DNA of 64,000 bases from Roseomonas haemaphysalidis (GTDB lineage: Bacteria; Pseudomonadota; Alphaproteobacteria; Acetobacterales; Acetobacteraceae), in the NCBI RefSeq assembly GCF_017355405.1, contig NZ_CP061177.1, positions 2,091,001 to 2,155,000 of the forward strand. Direction: 5' to 3'. The position numbers and the translations under genes were made by a program. The notes under the pieces are model-generated. The model was not told the origin of the DNA and did not search any database. It saw only the letters and a program-made list of their open reading frames with translations. Within the stretch, counting starts at the first letter, position 1; each line of letters begins with the position of its first letter. This document shows, piece by piece, positions 1-7,458 of this stretch.

Positions 1-330
1 ACGCGCGAGCGCGTCCAGATCCTGCAGAAGGCGGATGCGATCTATCTGGAGGAGATCCGCTCGGCGGGGCTCTACGATGCCATCTGGCAGGCCTTCGCGG
101 TGCTGCTGCCGGTCAAGACCGTCGGCGTGATGGGCGACGGGCGCACCTATGAGAGCGTCTGCGCGCTGCGCGCCGTGACCAGCACGGACGGCATGACGGC
201 GGACGTCTACCCGTTCACCATGGAATTCCTGACGCGGGTGGCGGGGCGCATCGTCAACGAGGTGCGCGGCATCAACCGCGTGACCTACGACATCACCAGC
301 AAGCCGCCCGGCACGATCGAGTGGGAGTGA
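1..330 (+). CDS. guaA: GMP synthase (glutamine-hydrolysing), C-terminal part
   Basis: This is the last 109 residues of GMP synthase, which aminates XMP to GMP using glutamine and ATP in cytosolic purine synthesis. The reading frame is open from base 1, so the start lies outside the window. The visible part is the C-terminal dimerisation domain, with the family-typical stretches [27 protein letters not shown] and the terminal [10 protein letters not shown]. The ending is intact and ends exactly where guaA proteins normally end. Identification is by direct recognition of these motifs; nothing looks degenerate. Confidence 0.97.
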   Translation, partial: TRERVQILQKADAIYLEEIRSAGLYDAIWQAFAVLLPVKTVGVMGDGRTYESVCALRAVTSTDGMTADVYPFTMEFLTRVAGRIVNEVRGINRVTYDITSKPPGTIEWE

Positions 331-337
331 CGGCCGG

Positions 338-360
338 CCGGGGGCGCTTGGCGTCCCCGG
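338..360 (+). terminator. Hairpin after guaA, possible terminator
   Basis: A 10-bp stem (338-347 with 351-360, one G-T wobble) with a TTG loop lies 8 bp after the guaA stop and just before the 3' end of the opposing small gene. There is no T-tract, so it may be a GC-rich hairpin terminator acting on both convergent genes, or only an mRNA-end stabiliser. Confidence 0.4.
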
Positions 361-369
361 GCAACGGCG

Positions 370-585
370 TCAGGCGGCGGAGCCGGCGGCCTGCTGGCCG
401 CGCAGCTGGCTTTCGCGGCACACGCGCTCATGCCCGTCACGGTCGTTCTTGACGCGGTATTCGCGGTCGAGACCATCGTTCGGCAGGAGGCGCAGCACCG
501 TGTAGGTGCCACCGGTGGCGCCCGGGTCCAGGCGGCCGCGCACGAATTCCAGCTTCTGGCCGATGGTGAAGCGATGGAGAGCCAT
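370..585 (-). CDS. Small conserved hypothetical protein (71 aa)
   Basis: This encodes a 71-residue basic protein beginning MALHRFTIGQ. I chose the ATG at 585 because AGGAA sits 7 bp upstream, whereas the longer open frame has no good site. The pattern of a hydrophobic N-terminal strand (FTIGQKLEFV), a TGGTYTVLRLLP segment and a REYRVKNDRDGHERVCRESQL segment looks like a small beta-barrel (SH3/KOW-like) found as short conserved proteins in alphaproteobacteria. I do not know a function. It is convergent with guaA. Confidence 0.7.
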   Translation of the reverse strand: MALHRFTIGQKLEFVRGRLDPGATGGTYTVLRLLPNDGLDREYRVKNDRDGHERVCRESQLRGQQAAGSAA

Positions 586-668
586 GTTCGGTTCCTGTCG
601 GGGCGCGGAGGGGAGAAGCACATCCGGGTGGGGCGAAGCGCGGCCCTGATGCCACTTCGCACCGTGGA

Positions 669-806
669 TCATCCAATGAGGTCGAGGACGATCCGGCGGA
701 TTTCATCCAGGCTGAGGCCCGAAGGCTCGGGCTGGCGGATGGTCGGCGTGCCGGGGGTATGGCCCGGCGGGGCCTGAATGTAAGCATGGGGGGAAGCGGA
801 GTGCAC
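669..806 (-). CDS. Possible 45-aa small protein with GTG start
   Basis: A short frame starts at GTG 804-806, preceded by an AAAGGA site 4 bp upstream, and ends at TGA 669-671. The product starts VHSASPHAY, has a proline-rich middle (APPGHTPGTP) and ends in an amphipathic helix (LSLDEIRRIVLDLIG). The C-terminal helix and the ribosome-binding site look real, and they would fill an otherwise empty stretch of about 400 bp. An alternative GTG lies seven codons upstream. No family is recognised; it could still be chance coding. Confidence 0.45.
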   Translation of the reverse strand: MHSASPHAYIQAPPGHTPGTPTIRQPEPSGLSLDEIRRIVLDLIG

Positions 807-992
807 GTTTTCCTTTCCACAGGCCACGTCGATGCAATGGGCGGCCTGTTGGCGACTTGAATGGCGTCATGATGATGCGCCGGACACGGCCATGGCCGCG
901 TCGATCTGCCTCCCGCGGGAGGCCGGGCCTTGGCGCTTGGCCCGGGCCACGGAGCAGGGTGGGGATGGCGCGGACGCCACCCCCGGCCAAGC

Positions 993-1199
993 TCAGGCGG
1001 CCTTGATGTTGCCGGCCGAGGTCTTGCCCTGCTGGCCGTGCTGCAGCTCGTAGGAGAGCTTGTCGCCCTCGCGCGGCGCGTCGAGGCCGGCGCGCTGCAG
1101 GTCGGAGATGTGCAGGAACACGTCCTTGGAGCCGTCTTCCGGCTGGATGAAGCCGAAGCCCTTGGTCGCGTTGAACCACTTAACGATGCCGATGGCCAT
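993..1199 (-). CDS. cspA: Cold-shock protein, CspA family
   Basis: This 68-residue protein is a single cold-shock domain that binds single-stranded RNA and DNA, acting as an RNA chaperone in the cytoplasm. The RNP1 motif KGFGFI (residues 13-18) and the RNP2 motif DVFLHIS (residues 26-32) are intact, and the start MAIGIVKWFN is canonical. About 380 bp of untranslated DNA lies upstream, shared with the divergent repair operon; part is probably a long structured 5' leader, as is typical for csp genes, but no specific thermosensor can be read by eye. Confidence 0.96.
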   Translation of the reverse strand: MAIGIVKWFNATKGFGFIQPEDGSKDVFLHISDLQRAGLDAPREGDKLSYELQHGQQGKTSAGNIKAA

Positions 1200-1583
1200 T
1201 TGAAGCTATCCGTTCATGACAAAAGTCCCGAGCCGCCAACATGGCAGACCGGGTCAACTTCGATGTGAGACGGACAACGAGGCTCGGGGCTCAATGAAGA
1301 GCGAGGAGAGCATGCCGAACCAAACGAGACTGACTGGACAGAGATGGGCGCCCGCGCCGTGAAATACAACCATTATTATCGCGAACGGCGAAAAGGCACT
1401 GCTCAAGACATCAGCGTGATTTATGTTCGCACAGGCGGACGTGATGAAATCATGCGTTTATTGGCCCAAAATCGCTATGGCCTGCGTATCGGCACGGGGT
1501 GAAACCACCTTCGGCCGCCCCGCTTTTCCTTGTTCTTTTCCCATCAACGAACATATAGTGAACGAAGTGTTAAGGGACGCAGC
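1200..1583. promoter_or_regulatory. Divergent intergenic region between cspA and the radical SAM/UdgX operon
   Basis: There is no convincing gene in these 384 bp. The stretch is clearly more AT-rich than the flanks (notably 1360-1490 and 1520-1570), as expected for two divergent promoters. The right end holds the LexA-type site at 1549-1563. I could not assign -35/-10 elements with confidence. The cspA side presumably contains its 5' leader. Confidence 0.6.
1549..1563 (+). promoter_or_regulatory. LexA (SOS) box, alphaproteobacterial type
   Basis: The bases read GAAC, seven bases (ATATAGT), GAAC. This is an exact match to the alphaproteobacterial LexA site, usually written GTTC-N7-GTTC, in reverse orientation. 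It ends 20 bp before the GTG start of the radical SAM gene, where a repressor would block transcription or sit on the promoter. The position, the local AT-richness and the DNA-repair nature of the downstream genes all support a functional SOS operator. LexA binding itself is inferred. Confidence 0.8.
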
Positions 1584-2795
1584 GTGGACCCGGCATTGGT
1601 CAAGAAGCTCCGCATTCTGGCGGACGCGGCGAAATACGATACCTCCTGCTCCTCCTCCGGCGCGCCCAAGCGGGCGGCGGGCAAGGACGGGCTGGGCTCG
1701 ACCACCGGCAGCGGCATCTGCCACGCCTATACGCCGGATGGCCGGTGCATCTCCCTGCTCAAGATCCTGCTGACCAACTACTGCCTGTTCGACTGCGTTT
1801 ATTGCATCAACCGGCGGTCCTCGAACGTGCAGCGCGCCCGCTTCACGGTGGAGGAGGTGGTGGCGCTGACGGTCAACTTCTACAAGCGCAACTACATCGA
1901 GGGCCTGTTCCTGTCGTCCGGCGTGATCAAGTCGCCCGACCACACCATGGAACAGATGATGCGCGTGGCGAAGTCGCTGCGGCAGGACCATGGCTTCGCC
2001 GGTTACATTCACCTCAAGGCCATTCCCGAGGCCAGCCCCTGGCTGGTGGAGCAGGCCGGGCTGTGGGCGGACCGGCTGTCGGTGAACCTGGAACTACCTT
2101 CGCAGGAAAGCCTGCAGAAGCTGGCGCCGGAAAAGGACGTGAAGTCCATCCACGCCTCCATGGGCCAGATGAAGGAGCGCATCATCGAGGCCAAGGCCGA
2201 GCGCCGCCGCTTTTCGCCCGCCGGGCAAAGCACGCAGATGATCGTCGGCGCCGATGCCACGACGGACGAGGGCGTGCTGACCGCCAGCGACACCATGTAC
2301 CGCCGCTACGACCTGAAGCGCGTCTACTACTCCGCCTTCAGCCCGATCCCGGAGCCCTCCATCATCCTGCCGCTGAAGCCGCCGCCCTTGCAGCGGGAAA
2401 ACCGGCTGTACCAGGCGGACTGGCTGCTGCGGCACTACGGCTTCACGGTCGGCGAGATCGCCCAGGGTGGCGAGGGCGGCATGCTGGACCTGGAGATCGA
2501 CCCCAAGCTGGCCTGGGCCCTGAAGAACCGCCACCTGTTCCCGGTCAACGTCAACAGCGCGGAGCGGGAAATGCTGCTGCGCGTGCCGGGCTTCGGCAAG
2601 CGCGCGGTGGACAAGATGATCGCCGCCCGCCGCCACACGGTGCTGGACCTGGAGGACCTCGCGCGTTTGACGCCCGCGTTGAAGCGCGCGCGCCCCTTCA
2701 TCATCGCCGACGGCCACAGCCCCGCCGGGCTGACCGACCGCGCCGACCTGCGGGCGCGTCTGGTGCCGCCGGCGGTGCAGATGAGCCTGTTCTAG
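1584..2795 (+). CDS. Putative DNA modification/repair radical SAM protein (UDG-linked family)
   Basis: The 403-residue product belongs to the radical SAM family that genomic surveys find next to uracil-DNA glycosylase family proteins. The radical SAM cluster motif is C67-x3-C71-x2-C74 (NYCLFDCVYC). A helix-hairpin-helix DNA-binding module lies near residues 325-350 (VNVNSAEREMLLRVPGFGKRA is split here as VNVNSAER and LLRVPGFGKRA). I chose the GTG at 1584 because AAGGGA lies 7 bp upstream and VDPALVKKL is the usual beginning; a longer start would run through the SOS box. The next gene begins 4 bp after its stop. The reaction is not established; a role in repair of damaged bases is inferred from context. 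Confidence 0.9.
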   Translation: MDPALVKKLRILADAAKYDTSCSSSGAPKRAAGKDGLGSTTGSGICHAYTPDGRCISLLKILLTNYCLFDCVYCINRRSSNVQRARFTVEEVVALTVNFYKRNYIEGLFLSSGVIKSPDHTMEQMMRVAKSLRQDHGFAGYIHLKAIPEASPWLVEQAGLWADRLSVNLELPSQESLQKLAPEKDVKSIHASMGQMKERIIEAKAERRRFSPAGQSTQMIVGADATTDEGVLTASDTMYRRYDLKRVYYSAFSPIPEPSIILPLKPPPLQRENRLYQADWLLRHYGFTVGEIAQGGEGGMLDLEIDPKLAWALKNRHLFPVNVNSAEREMLLRVPGFGKRAVDKMIAARRHTVLDLEDLARLTPALKRARPFIIADGHSPAGLTDRADLRARLVPPAVQMSLF

Positions 2796-2799
2796 CCCG

Positions 2800-4197
2800 A
2801 TGCGGGCGGTGCTGGCCCCGGGCGCGGACCTGGATGGCTTCCGCCGCGCCGTGCGCGGGCTGGTGGCCGCCGGCGTGCCGCCCGAGCGTGCGAGCTTCGC
2901 CACGGAAGCCGCGCCCGGCCTGTTCGCGGACGCGCTGCCGGCCGAGGCACCGCCGGTGGCCTTGCCGCGCCCGGTGTCCGAGCTGATCGAGCTGGTGGCC
3001 TGCCACAGCGACCCGGAGCGCTTCGCGCTGCTCTACGCCCTGGTGTGGCGCGTGCTGAAGGGCGAACGGCAGCTGCTGGAGGTGCACAGCGACCCGCTGG
3101 TGCACCGGCTGGAACGCATGCGGAAATCCATCCGCCGCGACCTGCACAAGATGCACGCCTTTCTGCGCTTCCGGCAGGTTCTGGACGGCGGCGAGGAACG
3201 CTACGCCGCGTGGTTCGAGCCCGACCATTTCATCGTGGAAGCCACGGCGCAGTTCTTTGTGGACCGCTTCCGCGCGCTGCGCTGGTCCATCCACACGCCC
3301 AAGGGCTCGTTGCACTGGGACCGCGAGGCGCTGGTCGTCGGACCGCCCGGCCGGCGGGAGGACGTGCCGGACACAGATGCCTTCGAGGCCGGCTGGCTCG
3401 GCTACTACGAAAGCACCTTCAACCCGTCCCGCGTGAACCCGACCATGATGCGGGCGGAAATGGCCAAGAAATACTGGCACAACCTGCCGGAAGCCGTGCT
3501 GATCCCCGGCCTCATCCAGCAGGCACCCGCCCGCGCCCGGGACATGCTCGCCAAGCAGGCGGAGGCGCCGCGCCACCGCGACCCGTTGCGCGCCGTCGCC
3601 GCCATGGCGGCGCAGGATCCGGCGACGCTGGACGAGCTGAACCGCATCATCGCCGCCAGCGAGCCGCTGGTGCCCGGCGCCACCCGCGCCGTGCTGGGGG
3701 AAGGGCCGATGAGCCCGCGGCTTGCCTTCGTGGGCGAGCAGCCGGGCGATCAGGAGGACCTGCAAGGCCGCTGCTTCGTCGGCCCCGCTGGCCAGTTGCT
3801 GGACCAGGCGTTGGGCGAGGCCGGCATCGAGCGAAGCCAAGCTTACCTGACCAATGCGGTGAAGCACTTCAAGTTCGTGCAGCAGGGCAAGCGGCGGCTG
3901 CATCAGTCGCCGACCACCGGCGAGATCAAGCACTATCGCTGGTGGCTGAAAAAGGAACTGGGCTTCGTGCAGCCGGGCTTCGTGGTCGCCATGGGCGGCA
4001 GCGCCGCCACGGCGCTGGTGGGCGAGGTGGTGCAGGTGATGAAGCACCGTGGTCCGGCGAAGTTCGAGGGCGGCCAGCGCGGCTACATCATGCCGCACCC
4101 GTCCTACCTCCTGCGGCTGCCGGACCCGGCGGCCAAGGCGCGGGCCTATGCGGAGTTCGTTGAGGATCTCAGGCGGATTCGCGATCTGGCGGCGTGA
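2800..4197 (+). CDS. udgX: DUF4130 domain - UdgX-type uracil-DNA-binding protein fusion
   Basis: This 465-residue protein has two parts. Residues 1-250 match the radical-SAM-linked DNA-metabolism domain (DUF4130). Residues 290-465 are a family-4-like uracil-DNA glycosylase of the UdgX branch: GEQPGDQED near residue 312, FVGPAG, and HPS near 433. The diagnostic KRRLH loop ends at His368. In characterised UdgX this loop is KRRIH and its histidine forms a covalent bond with the deoxyribose of uracil-containing DNA. So the protein should bind uracil in DNA irreversibly rather than turn over. It starts 4 bp after the radical SAM gene, so the two are cotranscribed, probably under the SOS box. Fusion of these two domains in one chain is known in other genomes. 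Confidence 0.93.
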   Translation: MRAVLAPGADLDGFRRAVRGLVAAGVPPERASFATEAAPGLFADALPAEAPPVALPRPVSELIELVACHSDPERFALLYALVWRVLKGERQLLEVHSDPLVHRLERMRKSIRRDLHKMHAFLRFRQVLDGGEERYAAWFEPDHFIVEATAQFFVDRFRALRWSIHTPKGSLHWDREALVVGPPGRREDVPDTDAFEAGWLGYYESTFNPSRVNPTMMRAEMAKKYWHNLPEAVLIPGLIQQAPARARDMLAKQAEAPRHRDPLRAVAAMAAQDPATLDELNRIIAASEPLVPGATRAVLGEGPMSPRLAFVGEQPGDQEDLQGRCFVGPAGQLLDQALGEAGIERSQAYLTNAVKHFKFVQQGKRRLHQSPTTGEIKHYRWWLKKELGFVQPGFVVAMGGSAATALVGEVVQVMKHRGPAKFEGGQRGYIMPHPSYLLRLPDPAAKARAYAEFVEDLRRIRDLAA

Positions 4198-4258
4198 CCG
4201 CCGGCAACCCGAGGCAGGGCTGCGGCGTCATCTGCTTCGGCAACACGGAAACGGAACG

Positions 4259-4474
4259 ATGGCGAAGGCTGAGTTGAAGAAGGGCGACCACGTGGCCTGG
4301 GACAGCGCTCAGGGCGAGGTGAAGGGCGAGGTGGTCAAGAAGCTGACCAGCCCCACCAAGATCAAGTCGCACAAGGTGGCGGCGTCCAAGGACAACCCGG
4401 AATACCTGGTGAAAAGCGACAAGACGGGCGCCGAGGCGGCGCACAAGCCAGGCGAGCTGAAGAAGGCCAAGTGA
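4259..4474 (+). CDS. DUF2945 / HVA1 TUDOR-like small protein
   Basis: This 71-residue lysine-rich protein matches the DUF2945 (Hva1_TUDOR) family: a KKGDHVAWDS start, GEVKGEVVKKLT in the middle, and PEYLVKSDKTGAEAAHKP near the end. The fold is a small TUDOR-like barrel; the function in bacteria is not known. A GGAA site lies 5 bp before the ATG. Its stop overlaps the GTG of the photolyase gene (GTGA at 4471-4474), so the two are translationally coupled. It follows udgX by 61 bp and may belong to the same transcript. Confidence 0.88.
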   Translation: MAKAELKKGDHVAWDSAQGEVKGEVVKKLTSPTKIKSHKVAASKDNPEYLVKSDKTGAEAAHKPGELKKAK

Positions 4475-6006
4475 GCCTCCGCCACCTCGTCCTGGTGCTG
4501 GGCGACCAGCTGGACGAGGATTCGGCCGCCTTTGATGGCTTCGACCCCGCGCGCGACGCCGTCCTGATGATGGAGGTGCGGGAGGAAGCCAGCTACATCC
4601 CGCAGAACAAGCGGCGGATCGCGTTCTTTTTCTCCGCCATGCGCCACTTCGCCGAGGCGCTGCGCCGGCGCGGCTGGACGGTGCATTATTCCGAGCTGGA
4701 CGACCCGGAAAACGCCGGTGCCTTTGGGCCGGAGATTTCCCGCCACATCCGCGCCCTGAAGCCCGGCGGGCTGGTGGTGCTGGAGCCGGGCGACTGGCGC
4801 GTGGGTGACGCGCTCCGCTCGCTGAAGCCTGCCCCGGAATTCCGCGAGGACCGGCACTTCCTGTGTTCCACGGCGGAGTTCACCGAGTTCTCCCGCCAGC
4901 ACCCGCGCATGGTGATGGAAACCTTCTACCGCGCCATGCGCCGCCGCATGGACATTCTGGTGGAGCGCGATGGCAGCCCCGCCGGTGGCGCCTGGAACTT
5001 CGATGCCGACAACCGCGAGGGCTTCGGCCGCGGGGGTCCTCCACCGGTGCCGCCCACCCGCCGCTTCCGGCCGGACGACATCACCCTTGCGGTGCTGGAC
5101 ATGGTGGAGCGCGAATTCCCCGGCAGTCCCGGTAAGCTGAATGACTTCGACCTGCCCGTCACCCGCCGCCACGCGCTGGCGGCGCTGCGGGATTTCGTGG
5201 AGCATCGCCTGCCGCTGTTCGGCCGTCACCAGGACGCCATGTGGACGGGACAGGCCTTCCTGTTCCATTCCGTCATCTCCGGCCCGTTGAACCTGCATCT
5301 GCTGAACCCGCGCGAGGTGGTCGAGGCCGTGCTGGACAACCCGGCCAACGCACCGCTGAACGCCGTGGAAGGCTTTGTCCGGCAGGTGATCGGCTGGCGC
5401 GAATTCGTCCGTGGCATCTACTGGCGGGAGATGCCGGACTATGCCGGGCGCAACGCGCTGGATGCCACGCTGCCCATGCCGCGTTTCTACTGGACCGGTG
5501 AGACGGAGATGCGCTGCCTCGCCCAGGCCATCGGGCATACCATCGACCACGCCTATGCCCACCACATCGAGCGGCTGATGGTGCTGGGCCTGTTCGCGCT
5601 GCTGCTGGGCGTGAAGCCCTACGACGTGCACCGCTGGCACATGTCGATGTTCTGGGACGCGATCGACTGGGTGTCGCTGCCCAACACCCTGGGCATGAGC
5701 CAGCAGGGGGACGGCGGCGTGGTGGGCACCAAGCCCTATGCCGCCAGCGGCAACTACATCAACCGCATGAGCGACCATTGCCGCCATTGCCGCTTTGACC
5801 CGAAGCAGTCGGTGGGCGAGGACGCCTGCCCCTTCACCACCTTGTACTGGGATTTCCTGGCCCGGCACCGCAAGCGCTACGCCGGCAACCTGCGCATGCG
5901 GAACCAGTATGCCAACTTGGACCGCAAGGAAGGCGCCGAGCTGGCCGCCATCCAAGAGCAGGCCCGGGGCCTGCGCGCGCGGCTGACGGCGGAAGGCTTT
6001 CTCTAG
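4471..6006 (+). CDS. phrB: (6-4) photolyase of the FeS-BCP (PhrB) family
   Basis: This 511-residue flavoprotein is a bacterial iron-sulfur cryptochrome/photolyase that repairs (6-4) photoproducts with blue light. The N-terminal LVLVLGDQLDED starts the Rossmann-like antenna domain. The C-terminal FAD half includes HTIDHAYAHHIERLM and RWHMSMFWDAIDWV. Four cysteines fall at 349, 437, 440 and 453, matching the four 4Fe-4S ligands of Agrobacterium PhrB almost residue for residue. The GTG start overlaps the DUF2945 stop. The stop codon shares a CTAG with the convergent exporter gene. The family also uses a lumazine antenna. Confidence 0.95.
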   Translation: MSLRHLVLVLGDQLDEDSAAFDGFDPARDAVLMMEVREEASYIPQNKRRIAFFFSAMRHFAEALRRRGWTVHYSELDDPENAGAFGPEISRHIRALKPGGLVVLEPGDWRVGDALRSLKPAPEFREDRHFLCSTAEFTEFSRQHPRMVMETFYRAMRRRMDILVERDGSPAGGAWNFDADNREGFGRGGPPPVPPTRRFRPDDITLAVLDMVEREFPGSPGKLNDFDLPVTRRHALAALRDFVEHRLPLFGRHQDAMWTGQAFLFHSVISGPLNLHLLNPREVVEAVLDNPANAPLNAVEGFVRQVIGWREFVRGIYWREMPDYAGRNALDATLPMPRFYWTGETEMRCLAQAIGHTIDHAYAHHIERLMVLGLFALLLGVKPYDVHRWHMSMFWDAIDWVSLPNTLGMSQQGDGGVVGTKPYAASGNYINRMSDHCRHCRFDPKQSVGEDACPFTTLYWDFLARHRKRYAGNLRMRNQYANLDRKEGAELAAIQEQARGLRARLTAEGFL

Positions 6007-7208
6007 GTTCTGGGCCGGAACGCCTGGGCCACCACGCAGGCAATGGCGGCGCCCAGCATCAGCATCGCCATCGGCCGCGCGCTGCCGTCGGCCAGCCAGC
6101 CCAGCAGCGCGCCGCTGCACCCCGCCACGCCGAACTGCAGCGTGCCCTGCAACGCGGATGCCGAGCCGGCATGCGCCGAATGCCGGGCCAGGGCGCCCAC
6201 CGTGGCGTTCGGCATGATGATGGCGCACAGCGAATTGGCGATGGCCAGCGGCACCAGCACCTGCCACAGGGCCCCCGGCCCGCGAAAGGCCACCACGGCC
6301 AGCGTCAGGGTGGAGGCCAGCATGGCCAGCGTCGTCCAGCGCACCAGCCGCCGCGCACCAAAGCGCATCAGCAGCGGCGGGTTGAACTGCGAGGCCAGGA
6401 TGAACCCCGCCGCGATGGCGCCGAACAGAATGGCGAAGCGCCCCGGGTCCAGCCCGAAGACGCCGACGAACACCCCCGGCGAACCGCCCACATAGGTGAA
6501 CAGCAGAAAGGTGCTGGCGCAGCCCAGCGCCGTGTGGCTGAGAAAGGAGCGTTCGCGCAGGATCTGCGCGAAGCGCAGCAGCTGCGCCGTGAAGCCGAGC
6601 TGCAGCCGGCGTTCCGGCGGCAGGGTTTCCGGCAACAGCCGCCATACCAGCGTCATGGACAGCAGCGCATAGGCGGCGCCGAACCAGAAGATCAGCCGCC
6701 AGGAGCCGAATTGCAGCATCAGCCCGCCCAGGCTGGGTGCCAGGATGGGCGCGGCGCCCATCACCAGCACCAGGCGCGACATCAGCCGGGCGGCGGCGTG
6801 GCCTTCCGCGATGTCGCGCACCACGGCGCGCGGCAACACCATGCTGGCCGAGCCGCCAAAGGCCGCCACGGCGCGGAACAGCGCCAGGGTCGTGATGTCG
6901 TTGGCCAGCGCGCAGCCGACCGTGCCGGCCATGAACACCGCGAGCCCCGCCATCAGCGGCCGGCGGCGGCCGTAGCGGTCCGCCAGCGTGCCTTGTGCCA
7001 TCTGCCCCACCGCGAGCCCGAGGAACCAGGAAGCCAGGGTGATCTCGGCCGAGCCGGCCGCGGCGCCGAATCCGGCCTCGATGGCGGGAAAGGAAGGCAG
7101 ATACATGTCCGTGGACAGCGGGCCGATGGCGGTCAGAAAGCCAAGCAGCAGCGGCAGCCAGCCGGGCAGGGCCCGGTCCGGCGGCGGCGAGGGGGGCAAG
7201 GGCGGCAT
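6003..7208 (-). CDS. Bcr/CflA family multidrug efflux MFS transporter
   Basis: This 401-residue inner-membrane protein has about 12 transmembrane segments and fits the Bcr/CflA drug:proton antiporter group. The first helix carries the family signature GPLSTDMYLPSFP, and loop 2-3 has GTLADRYGRRRPL. I chose the ATG at 7208 because it puts a short proline-rich cytoplasmic tail before helix 1; in-frame starts further upstream add an unlikely 65-residue extension. Its stop overlaps the photolyase stop by 4 bp. The substrate is unknown. Confidence 0.88.
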   Translation of the reverse strand: MPPLPPSPPPDRALPGWLPLLLGFLTAIGPLSTDMYLPSFPAIEAGFGAAAGSAEITLASWFLGLAVGQMAQGTLADRYGRRRPLMAGLAVFMAGTVGCALANDITTLALFRAVAAFGGSASMVLPRAVVRDIAEGHAAARLMSRLVLVMGAAPILAPSLGGLMLQFGSWRLIFWFGAAYALLSMTLVWRLLPETLPPERRLQLGFTAQLLRFAQILRERSFLSHTALGCASTFLLFTYVGGSPGVFVGVFGLDPGRFAILFGAIAAGFILASQFNPPLLMRFGARRLVRWTTLAMLASTLTLAVVAFRGPGALWQVLVPLAIANSLCAIIMPNATVGALARHSAHAGSASALQGTLQFGVAGCSGALLGWLADGSARPMAMLMLGAAIACVVAQAFRPRT

Positions 7209-7458
7209 GGGACGTCCGGAAGTGGGGCAGGCGGCCGGCAGGATACACTGGATGGCGCCCGGCGGCGCCATCGGGCGCGGCACCGGCTGGGCGCCTGATC
7301 GGCAGGCAACCGCGCCGCCGCATGCCCGCAACACGGGCGGAAGGGTGGCGGCAGGGCGTTTCATCACACGATCTCCGCTTGCGGGATGCGCCGAACGCTT
7401 CAAACTGCCTCAGGCCGGCGTCTGGTGCCGGTCAGATATGCAGAATACGGAGAGCCGC

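Noticed and set aside
2701..4098. 465-codon minus-strand frame opposite udgX
   Set aside because: It mirrors the coding pattern of udgX with no recognisable motif and is explained by high GC.
4309..7323. Very long open frame on the minus strand (about 1000 codons) opposite photolyase and exporter
   Set aside because: It is a GC-driven antisense frame. Its translation is low in domain signal and it covers genes with clear motifs on the other frames.
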